DNA of 64,000 nucleotides from JAIEOG01 sp964611895 (GTDB lineage: Bacteria > Bdellovibrionota > FAC87 > UBA2466), in NCBI GenBank assembly GCA_964611895.1, contig CAZTDN010000018.1:1-64000 (forward strand), in the 5' to 3' direction. The notes under the pieces are model-generated. The model was not told where the DNA came from and searched no databases. It saw only the letters and a program-made list of their open reading frames with translations. The position numbers were made by a program, and so were the translations under genes. Shown piece by piece: positions 9,510 to 16,910 of this stretch. Each line of letters opens with the position of its first letter. Position 1 is the first letter of the stretch.

Positions 9510-10145
9510 ATGAACGCGTTTACATTACCTAGCCGGTTTCGGACTCTTGCGGCGGCTATCGCCACTGCGATGGTGCTTGCGGCATGTGGTGGCAGCCCGC
9601 CCCCCATTCCCCCTCCAGCTCCCACCACGGGCTCTGGATCTTTGGGAAGCGCAGGAACTTGTATTGCGGCCAGCGGAGCCTACCCGCTCTGGTCGAGCGC
9701 CATTACCGGAACGTTAACCACGCAGAGCGGTGGCGGCGGAACGATTTCGATGAATCTGTTTTACCAAAACACCAACTCGATCTACGCCGGACAGGGCGCA
9801 GCTCCGATCGTAGGGACAGCCAACCTGTACTTGCCTCAACTCACCCAGGGATTCACCACAAACGCATCGGCCACCGGGACATCGACACTTTGTGTTTCCA
9901 CGACGACAACGAACGGCCAAGTCACTAACGGCCTGTATCTCAACTCGCAAGTCCAGCTCACTATGTATGGCACGTACCCCTTGTATTTTACTTCGAACGG
10001 CTTGAGCTTGTCGCCGACAGGCCAACTCGTCGCCCAAGGCGCCGTGCAAGCCGCGCTTCAAGGGTATATTCAAAACGGCCATTTCACGGGCGCGATCCAG
10101 TTGCAGATGCAGAACTTGGGCAACCTGTTCATGCAATCCTACTAA
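9510..10145 (+). CDS. Small exported lipoprotein of unknown function (second of tandem pair)
   Basis: The ATG at 9510 has AGGAG (9497-9501) upstream; a nearer ATG at 9504 is too close to that site. The 211-residue product starts with a clear lipoprotein signal (RTLAAAIATAMVLAAC, lipobox LAAC) and a Gly/Pro linker (GGSPPPIPPPAP). The mature part is rich in Thr, Ser, Asn, Gln and Gly, with alternating hydrophobic residues suggesting beta strands. The upstream gene has the same plan (signal, Gly-rich linker, beta-rich domain), so the two may be distant paralogues. No known domain is recognised. Confidence 0.78.
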   Translation: MNAFTLPSRFRTLAAAIATAMVLAACGGSPPPIPPPAPTTGSGSLGSAGTCIAASGAYPLWSSAITGTLTTQSGGGGTISMNLFYQNTNSIYAGQGAAPIVGTANLYLPQLTQGFTTNASATGTSTLCVSTTTTNGQVTNGLYLNSQVQLTMYGTYPLYFTSNGLSLSPTGQLVAQGAVQAALQGYIQNGHFTGAIQLQMQNLGNLFMQSY

Positions 10146-10191
10146 ACCTTCGAAAACTGAACCGTAGCGCAATTTATTTCGGGAGAGACCT

Positions 10192-10437
10192 GTGCACGAC
10201 GAAAAAACCACTGAGATAGAACTGCCCAGCAAGACCATTGCACGCAGCAACATCGTTCGGGTGAATTTCACCGAGCGACGCAAAACCAGCCGGGCCTATG
10301 CTCCAGCACGTCCCACGCCAGGCACAAACCGGCCTGTCACCGGACGCCGCCTCGTGGAAGAAGCACCCGAGCTCTCGTGGAAAGTGCGGCTCGCCGCCCT
10401 AATCGCGATCTTGGCACTCAGCCTGTTTGTGCTTTAG
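10192..10437 (+). CDS. Small tail-anchored membrane protein, unknown function
   Basis: This 81-residue protein starts at a GTG with GGGAGAG upstream. It has a basic, Pro-rich N-terminal part (about 1-60) and one C-terminal membrane segment (VRLAALIAILALSLFVL, about 65-81), so it would be a tail-anchored or single-span inner-membrane protein with its N-terminus in the cytoplasm. Its stop overlaps that of the convergent skp gene (the TTAG at 10434-10437 is read as TAA on minus and TAG on plus). It may be the third gene of the lipoprotein operon, 46 bases downstream. No family is recognised. Confidence 0.6.
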   Translation: MHDEKTTEIELPSKTIARSNIVRVNFTERRKTSRAYAPARPTPGTNRPVTGRRLVEEAPELSWKVRLAALIAILALSLFVL

Positions 10438-10979
10438 CTCTTCTTGCCTTTTTTGCGTGAATTGAAAGCTTCAACGACTTCCTTGGTGATGTCGCGTTCG
10501 TCTTTAACGAAGAGAACCGCCCCGGAATTTTTCTCAAGGACGAGTTGGAGATTCTGCGCTTTGGCCAACCCTTGAACTATGGTGCGAAGCTCCTCAATGA
10601 TGGGTTGGGTCAATTCGCGTTCGCGCTTTTGCATGTCCATTTGGGAATCTTGATAAGTCTTTTGGAACGCGGCGATTTTCTTCTGGAGCTCTGCGTTCTT
10701 TTTAGCGCGCGCGGCTTCATTCATAATCGCTGCATTTTTATCGGCTTCTTCCATTTCTTTTTGCAACGAAGCCTGGGTTTTCTCGATGAGCTGTTTCTTG
10801 GCCAGCATCTCTTTTTCAAGCTGGCTCTTGGCTTGCTTACCCGCTTCGACGTTTTGAAGCGCGAACTGCAGGTCCACCATTCCAATGTTCAACGCGCCCC
10901 CTTCTGCAGCCGCCTGAACCAGCGACACCGAAAATCCGGCTAGAAACAAACTGAGTTTGGCAAAAGATTGGAAGTTCAT
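10434..10979 (-). CDS. skp: Periplasmic chaperone Skp/OmpH
   Basis: Skp trimers hold unfolded outer-membrane proteins in the periplasm for delivery to BamA. The 181-residue protein has a signal peptide (FAKLSLFLAGFSVSLVQA), then a short beta segment (IGMVDLQFALQN), a long charged coiled coil (about 45-125, many Lys/Glu/Gln), and a returning beta segment (LQLVLEKNSGAVLFV). This is the OmpH plan and length. AGGAG precedes the ATG. It sits 8 bases after bamA, the standard partner order, as the last gene of lolC/E-lolD-bamA-skp. Confidence 0.93.
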   Translation of the reverse strand: MNFQSFAKLSLFLAGFSVSLVQAAAEGGALNIGMVDLQFALQNVEAGKQAKSQLEKEMLAKKQLIEKTQASLQKEMEEADKNAAIMNEAARAKKNAELQKKIAAFQKTYQDSQMDMQKRERELTQPIIEELRTIVQGLAKAQNLQLVLEKNSGAVLFVKDERDITKEVVEAFNSRKKGKKS

Positions 10980-10987
10980 GCGTTCTC

Positions 10988-13339
10988 CTAGAAGGGTTGC
11001 CCAATGGTAAAGTTAAACTGCGTAATTCCGCCCTTAGGAAGGATAGGATAACCCCATTCGAAACGCAAGGGACCGATCGGCGTAAACCACCGAATCCCCA
11101 AGCCTAAATTACACTTAATCTCCGGATTCTGGCGGAAAGAATCCCAGTCAAAGGCGTTGCCTGCATCAAAAAACAGCGCTCCTCGGATCTTAGCTTCTTT
11201 GAGGATCGGAAACTCAATCTCCCCCTGAAACAATAGCTGGTTGTGTCCACCCAAAACGAACTCCTGATTAGCCACTCCTGCATCAATGGCCTTCTGAGAT
11301 AGGTAACCAGAAGAAGCCGAGCTTAGCGTACGTTTGGGTCCCACACTCAAAAAAGGCTGCCCTCTCAAGTTTTGCATGCCACCCAGGATAAACAATTCGT
11401 TGATGGGGACCGGGTTGCCCCCAAGTGGCGTGATATTTCCCACCAGCAAGTGCGAACGAAAAACAAAGTCCCAAACAATCGGCTGGAAAAACCGGATATC
11501 CGCTAAGGTACGTGCAAAATACCGATCGCCCCCTAAGCCCGCATACTCAGAAGATAATGTGTAGAAAAGACCTTTGCGAGGATCAAAACGATCATCCCGA
11601 TGATCGAAGGCCAAACTTGCCATGGCGCTACTGGTCCACCCGTTCACAGAGCTGACGGGAATAATCGATTTATCAATAATAGAACTCTGAGGTACGAGCG
11701 ACTTTTCGAGTTTGTAGGTGAGATAAAGATTGGTGAACTCCATCACCTGGTGGCCCAGCTTGAAATCTGCTCCGGTTTTCGTCTCGTCAAAGGTGGGCAC
11801 CCCAGGAATAGAAAACATCTGGCGGCGCTGCTGGTAGATGTCTCCCCCCATGCTCCACAGCGAAGTGCCCACAAAGGGATCGTGAAATCCGATATTAAAC
11901 TGATAGAACTGCTGGCCTGTTAAAATCTCTGCAGAAAAACTCGCGACCTGGCCATTTCCCAAAAAATTGTTTTGAGAGAGCTGTGCGTTGAACGTGAATC
12001 CCACGGGACCGTTCCCGTAACCCGCTCCAATGACGAGTTGGCCCGTGGAACGCTCCTTAACCTTGACTTCAATATCGACAATCTCATCTGAGGTTTTTGA
12101 AGCGGTCTGGTGAAACTCGACTTCATCGAAATAACCCAATCGCAAAACATTTTCTCGGCTTTCGCGTTTTTTGCTCCCGTTGAAAAGCTCCCCTTCAAAG
12201 ATTTTCAACTCGCGACGCACCACATGATCTTTGGTTCGACTGTTGCCAGTGATGAAGATTTTCCCAATAAAGACACGTTGACCTTTGTCGACTTCAAAAA
12301 CCAGATCTACCGTCTTGGTGTCGTCGTGGATAACTGGCTGAGGAACAACATTAGCGAAAGCAAACCCGAGGTCTGAAAACTTTTCAGTCAGCCGCAAGGT
12401 CTCCCGGCGCAAGGTGTCCGTGTTGAACACCTCTCCGGTCTTAAGCAGCAACCCTTCTTGAAGCTCCGCTTTGTCAAAAAGCAGATCTCCCACAAAGTCG
12501 ATCTTGCCAACAGAATACTCCTCACCTTCATCGACGGTGAAGGTGATGAAAATATACTTTTTGTCCGGAGACACAGTAACTTCGGGCTTTCCAAAGCTTG
12601 CCCGCACGTACCCCAAAGTGCCGTAGTAGTAGCCCAAGGTGGCAATATCCCGCTCGAAAATCGCCTCACGATACGACCCACTTCCGGTCATCCAAGAGAG
12701 CAAGTCCCCTTCGCGGGTTTGCATAAAGCCCTTGAGGGTGGAGTCAGAGACGACCTTGTTCCCAATGATATTGATCTGCTTGACCTGAACTTTGTCGTTT
12801 TCGCGGATCTTAAAAGTAATAAAGGCTTCGTTGCGTTTTTCCTCAAGACGGATATCAAACCGAACATCGGCCAGATAAAAACCTTTTTCTTCGTACATCT
12901 CTCCCATCTTGCTCACGGCAAGGTTGAGCTTGTGGATGTCTAGAACCTCGTACTGCTTGACCGGGATTGCATTGCGCACGTCCTCAATTTCAAGTGCATC
13001 CAGCCCCTCGAATTCGATCCGCGCAACTGTGGGACGTTCTTTGACAACATAAATCAGCTCGACCCCGGTCGGCGTGGTTTCTTCTTCCACCTGAACTTGA
13101 TCAAAGTACCCCAACGAAAAAATCGCCTTGATGTCTTCGCGAATAATTTCCAGTGAAAGTGCGGAACCTTTTTTGGAGTGTACTTTCTGCAAAATCGCGT
13201 TGGTCTCGATCTTGTGATTCCCCTGCACGGAGATTTTGTTGATTACCGGTGCAGAAGAGCGCGCAGCCCAACCCGCCGCCGGAAACCAGAGCGACAGAAA
13301 AAGCGCGGCGGAGAATAAGCGTGGAAGGTACCGATGCAT
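10988..13339 (-). CDS. bamA: Outer-membrane protein assembly factor BamA
   Basis: BamA is the barrel subunit that folds and inserts outer-membrane proteins. The ATG at 13339 starts a signal peptide ending near AAGWA-ARSS; an in-frame TTG two codons upstream is less likely. Residues about 30-425 hold five POTRA repeats (for example KISVQGNHKIET, RIEFEGLDALEIED, INIIGNKVVSDS, IFITGNSRTKDH). The C-terminal half is the Omp85 16-strand barrel, with a region like the conserved VRGF loop (LRGQPFLS) and GLGIRWFTPIGPLRFEWGYP near the end. The length (about 783) is typical. Its place between lolD and skp fits outer-membrane biogenesis. Confidence 0.96.
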   Translation of the reverse strand: MHRYLPRLFSAALFLSLWFPAAGWAARSSAPVINKISVQGNHKIETNAILQKVHSKKGSALSLEIIREDIKAIFSLGYFDQVQVEEETTPTGVELIYVVKERPTVARIEFEGLDALEIEDVRNAIPVKQYEVLDIHKLNLAVSKMGEMYEEKGFYLADVRFDIRLEEKRNEAFITFKIRENDKVQVKQINIIGNKVVSDSTLKGFMQTREGDLLSWMTGSGSYREAIFERDIATLGYYYGTLGYVRASFGKPEVTVSPDKKYIFITFTVDEGEEYSVGKIDFVGDLLFDKAELQEGLLLKTGEVFNTDTLRRETLRLTEKFSDLGFAFANVVPQPVIHDDTKTVDLVFEVDKGQRVFIGKIFITGNSRTKDHVVRRELKIFEGELFNGSKKRESRENVLRLGYFDEVEFHQTASKTSDEIVDIEVKVKERSTGQLVIGAGYGNGPVGFTFNAQLSQNNFLGNGQVASFSAEILTGQQFYQFNIGFHDPFVGTSLWSMGGDIYQQRRQMFSIPGVPTFDETKTGADFKLGHQVMEFTNLYLTYKLEKSLVPQSSIIDKSIIPVSSVNGWTSSAMASLAFDHRDDRFDPRKGLFYTLSSEYAGLGGDRYFARTLADIRFFQPIVWDFVFRSHLLVGNITPLGGNPVPINELFILGGMQNLRGQPFLSVGPKRTLSSASSGYLSQKAIDAGVANQEFVLGGHNQLLFQGEIEFPILKEAKIRGALFFDAGNAFDWDSFRQNPEIKCNLGLGIRWFTPIGPLRFEWGYPILPKGGITQFNFTIGQPF

Positions 13340-13433
13340 GCCCAAAATTAAAAACCCTTAGCTAACCCATCGAAATGATTGAACTTCGACAGGGCGCGAT
13401 TCTAAACCGACGCGGTGCCCTTTGTAAACCAAG

Positions 13434-14132
13434 TTATCGGGCATCTTGCTGCCTTTGTAGCACCCCGTTTTGGAGCCGGTAGACTTTGCGGTAGTTCTGC
13501 GCGAGCTCTAGATCATGGGTCACGGAGACGATCGCCGTCCCGAGCTCTCGGTGCATAGCGTGAATCATGCCAAACACCTGTGCCCCGGTAGCGGGATCCA
13601 GGTTTCCGGTCATTTCATCTGTGAGAAGAATTTTGGGCTTCATCATTAACGCACGCGCGATCGCGATGCGTTGCTGCTCGCCTCCCGACAACTCCGAAGG
13701 CTTGTGAGTTGCGCGATCCGCCAGCCCCACTTTTTCGATGAGAGAAAGCGCCCGAATGCGCGCCTCGCGCCGGCTGCTCCCCGCAATCAGAGCGGGCATC
13801 ATGACGTTTTCCAAAGCATTGAATTCCACCATGAGATAATGAAACTGAAAAACGAAACCGATCTCCTCGTTTCTAAACCGAGCTAACTTCGCCTCGCCAA
13901 ATCGGCTCAACTCCTGCCCCAAAAACAGAACACTCCCCGATGTGGGCCGCTCTAGCGTCCCCAAAACATGGAGCAATGTGCTCTTGCCGCTCCCACTCTT
14001 TCCGACAATCGCAATGCTGTCACCGGCATCGACTTCGAGGTTGACTTGCTTGAGCACTTCTATCGGATCCGAACCTCGCTTAAAAAATGTTCGGCTTACT
14101 TTGCTCGCAACCAAAACTGCTTTGGAATTCAT
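13434..14132 (-). CDS. lolD: Lipoprotein-releasing system ATPase LolD
   Basis: This 232-residue ABC ATPase powers extraction of outer-membrane lipoproteins from the inner membrane for transfer to LolA. Motifs are Walker A GKSGSGKST, the signature LSGGEQQRIAIARAL, Walker B ILLTDEMTGNLD (Met where many LolD proteins have Pro) and the switch His in VTHD. The MacB/LolD-type features (VFQFHYLMVEFNALENVMMP) match the family. It starts 2 bases after the stop of the permease gene, so the two are coupled. The 88-base gap to bamA shows no clear terminator. Confidence 0.95.
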   Translation of the reverse strand: MNSKAVLVASKVSRTFFKRGSDPIEVLKQVNLEVDAGDSIAIVGKSGSGKSTLLHVLGTLERPTSGSVLFLGQELSRFGEAKLARFRNEEIGFVFQFHYLMVEFNALENVMMPALIAGSSRREARIRALSLIEKVGLADRATHKPSELSGGEQQRIAIARALMMKPKILLTDEMTGNLDPATGAQVFGMIHAMHRELGTAIVSVTHDLELAQNYRKVYRLQNGVLQRQQDAR

Positions 14133-14134
14133 TC

Positions 14135-15328
14135 CTACTCGTACCTCAACGCACCCACCGGACGGGAACGTGCCGCCGCCACCGCCGGGATAAAACTAAA
14201 TACCAAACACAAAACAAAACCCGCTCCCCCGATTAAAGCAACATCGCCTAGCCGCACTTTCAACGGAAGTCGGGTGGCATTGTAAACTGCTTCGCTCAAA
14301 AAGGAGGGTTGTACCAGTTCAATCAAACCACACGCGACATAGCCCAGAAGGATGCCGGACAGGACCCCCACCATGCCCACCGTTGCGCCTTGAAAAACAA
14401 AAAACTGCAGCACGTGTGAAAAACGCATTCCCATCGCGCGCAAAATCGCAATGTCCCGTCGCCGCTGGTGTGTGCTCATCATCAAAAGATTAACGACATT
14501 CATCGCCGCAAGCCCTACGACGATTTGTAGGATGAGAAACAGCAGTTTTTTCTGGTGGCTCACCGCGATGAACACGTTTTGGTGGACATCAGACCATTTT
14601 TTGACATTCACCCCACGACCCAACTCCCGCTTAATATTCTCGGCAACGGTTTCGATCGTATAACCTTGGGCGACTTTGACTTTATATAAGGGCTCTAAAT
14701 GGTGGCGGCGAAATAATTCGTTCAAGGCATGAATATCCATGCGCACATAGCGCAGATCGTGATCGTATATCCCAAACTTTGCAACCGCGGTTACGACAAA
14801 AGGAACCACCTTGCGAGATTTGCCTTCTGCAATCATCAAATCCACAGTGTCCCCCGCTTTGACGCCGAGTTTGTCTGCAAGCTGAGAACCCAACCAAATC
14901 CAATACGGGTTCTTCTCTTCGAGGCCCTTGAGAGGGGGCGCTCGCAAAATCACGTTCCAGGGAGTGACCTTGTCAGTAGTCAGGCGATCAATTCCCTCAA
15001 TTACCACCCCGCCCACGCCGTTTTTTAGAACCATGCCCTGAGCAAGCTCTGCGGCTGTAATCGCTTCCACTCCGCTCACTTTCAAAAGCGAGGCTTCGAG
15101 ATTGGCACCAAGGGTAGTGTCAGGCCGCGGAACAACAATGATTTCCGAAGAAATGCGCGTGTAGTTTTGCTCAAAAAGCTCGATGAAACCTGTCATTACC
15201 GCCAAGACAACCATGAGCTGGATCACGCCCAATGCCACCCCCGCAACACTCACCCACAACGCAAAGGAGAGCAAATTGCCGTGCCGAGGAAGCAAGTAGC
15301 GTTTGAGCAAAGTAGCCAGGGCAGACAT
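14135..15328 (-). CDS. lolE: Lipoprotein-releasing system transmembrane protein LolC/LolE
   Basis: This is the permease of the Lol ABC exporter. The 397-residue protein has an N-terminal membrane segment (about 20-50), a large periplasmic MacB-like domain (50-260), and three C-terminal membrane segments forming the FtsX domain (about 265-390). Only one permease gene is seen, so this organism may use a single LolC/E (LolF-like) homodimer rather than the LolC-LolE pair of enterobacteria. The gene name is therefore approximate. It heads the lolC/E-lolD-bamA-skp cluster, divergent from an unknown gene; the ribosome site is weak. Confidence 0.9.
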   Translation of the reverse strand: MSALATLLKRYLLPRHGNLLSFALWVSVAGVALGVIQLMVVLAVMTGFIELFEQNYTRISSEIIVVPRPDTTLGANLEASLLKVSGVEAITAAELAQGMVLKNGVGGVVIEGIDRLTTDKVTPWNVILRAPPLKGLEEKNPYWIWLGSQLADKLGVKAGDTVDLMIAEGKSRKVVPFVVTAVAKFGIYDHDLRYVRMDIHALNELFRRHHLEPLYKVKVAQGYTIETVAENIKRELGRGVNVKKWSDVHQNVFIAVSHQKKLLFLILQIVVGLAAMNVVNLLMMSTHQRRRDIAILRAMGMRFSHVLQFFVFQGATVGMVGVLSGILLGYVACGLIELVQPSFLSEAVYNATRLPLKVRLGDVALIGGAGFVLCLVFSFIPAVAAARSRPVGALRYE

Positions 15329-15464
15329 TGCGGTAAACTAACAGGCAAACTGCGGAATGAATAGGCTCGTATCATCTTGAAACTGAAAGCTTCCTAGGCT
15401 TTTTTCTTCAAAGTGCTTTTAGCTTGCTTCATGACGCACCGAGTGATTGTCTGGTTTGCTACGG

Positions 15465-16910
15465 ATGTTGGGTGTGAGGCAAAATCGAACCTACTGGGGT
15501 ACACTTCTTATCGGTCTTGGAATAGGCTGGCTTCCAGCCCAGCTATTCGCAGATCCAACGCTCCAAGTCCCTGACCCTAAAAAACCGCTCCCGTCGCTCA
15601 TTGCCGGTCCGCCAGCCGGCGCGAATTGCTCGGAACTGGTACAAGTATTTACGCATTTGGCCGATCTGATGGGAGCGCCCCACTGGAACTCCACTTCGCT
15701 CAATTTGGACAACCCCCTTATGCAGGAAATCGTCCGAGGCAATTGGGCGCCGGAGTGGATGAAGCAACTCGCTGTGCTCCAGCAACACTTCCAACCACAC
15801 CTGGAGTTTATCCAGTTTGCTGACTCAGCCCTGCTCACCCGGATTACTGCCTTGCAACTACAAGACCTGGGAATTCGCTCGGGAGCCAAGGCCCGCGACT
15901 TTTTGGCTGAGTTTCCAACTCTTCCCACAGAACGGCGTCATGCCTTCGCCACCGGGCTTGTTTTTCGACTCTTGGTCGAGACTCAGAATCGTTTTGCGCT
16001 TTTGGAAAACCAGCAGCGGCTCGGGATGCAAAGTGAAGACTTTGAACGATCGGTTGCCCTTCTCTCCACGCTGAAGCCCGAGGGCCTGTCCAAACTCACC
16101 CTTTTTATTATGTGCCATTTTGCGTTTAGGGCGGAAACCTTTGCGCAGAAAATATTGGATGCCTGGCCCAGTTTTCAAAACTACGAGTCGCCCTTGCCAC
16201 GGGAAATGCGCAACTGGGTCGAGCTTCATGGTATTTTTGCAGACCCCGCCTCGGGACAGAGAACCTACGATGAGAAAGCTCTGGTTTCATTAGTGGGCGC
16301 CTTGCTCCCCTTAGAAGCTGCAAAAGCCCTCTCCTTCCTGGCGCTCACTGAAGGCCCGCAAATCCCCGTTGAAGAAGTGCACCGCCTATTGCGACTAAAA
16401 AACCTCCCTGAATCGGTGCGTTCCACCCTGGAAGACGTATCGCGAGGCATGTCCCCATCGCGATCCTTGCAAGCCGCGGAAATGGAGCTCAAAGCGCTAG
16501 CCTGGCTAGAAACTTTCCAAAGCATGGGTACCAATGACCAAATTTTAAAAACCCTGCAGTCGGGTTTGGACGGGTGCGACCGCTACTTACAGAGCTCCAA
16601 CTGCGCTTATATCTCCTCTAGCATCGAGATCTTCCTTCGTTGGATGGGCTGTAATACAAACGATTGGGCCGGCTATTTACTGGGTAACTTCCTCAATCAG
16701 ATCGTTATTGTGTTGTCCGGCAATTCCAATTTTGGAATACCCGTGACCCAATTCCTCAACTCTTTCCGCTCAGAAACCGAACCTATCTTTGCGTTTGCCC
16801 GAGGCCTCAGCCCAGGCAACCAAGGTGGATTGGACTTGCTTGCGCGACGTAGAGTCCTTCAAAAACGCATCGAAATCCTGCGGGCGCACCTGCAGGCACC
16901 CCAGCCCTAG
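15465..16910 (+). CDS. Exported protein of unknown function
   Basis: About 480 residues. The start is uncertain: ATG at 15465 or TTG at 15447, neither with a strong ribosome site. Both give a signal peptide (YWGTLLIGLGIGWLPAQLFA, then DPTLQVPDP). The mature protein is mostly alpha-helical by residue pattern, Leu-rich, with few Gly, and could be a helical-repeat fold, but no repeat unit is clear. Five Cys are visible in the mature part, including SNC and MGCNTND near 390-410. It is transcribed divergently from lolC/E and converges on valS, sharing the four bases CTAG at 16907-16910 where both genes stop. No family is recognised. Confidence 0.7.
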   Translation: MLGVRQNRTYWGTLLIGLGIGWLPAQLFADPTLQVPDPKKPLPSLIAGPPAGANCSELVQVFTHLADLMGAPHWNSTSLNLDNPLMQEIVRGNWAPEWMKQLAVLQQHFQPHLEFIQFADSALLTRITALQLQDLGIRSGAKARDFLAEFPTLPTERRHAFATGLVFRLLVETQNRFALLENQQRLGMQSEDFERSVALLSTLKPEGLSKLTLFIMCHFAFRAETFAQKILDAWPSFQNYESPLPREMRNWVELHGIFADPASGQRTYDEKALVSLVGALLPLEAAKALSFLALTEGPQIPVEEVHRLLRLKNLPESVRSTLEDVSRGMSPSRSLQAAEMELKALAWLETFQSMGTNDQILKTLQSGLDGCDRYLQSSNCAYISSSIEIFLRWMGCNTNDWAGYLLGNFLNQIVIVLSGNSNFGIPVTQFLNSFRSETEPIFAFARGLSPGNQGGLDLLARRRVLQKRIEILRAHLQAPQP

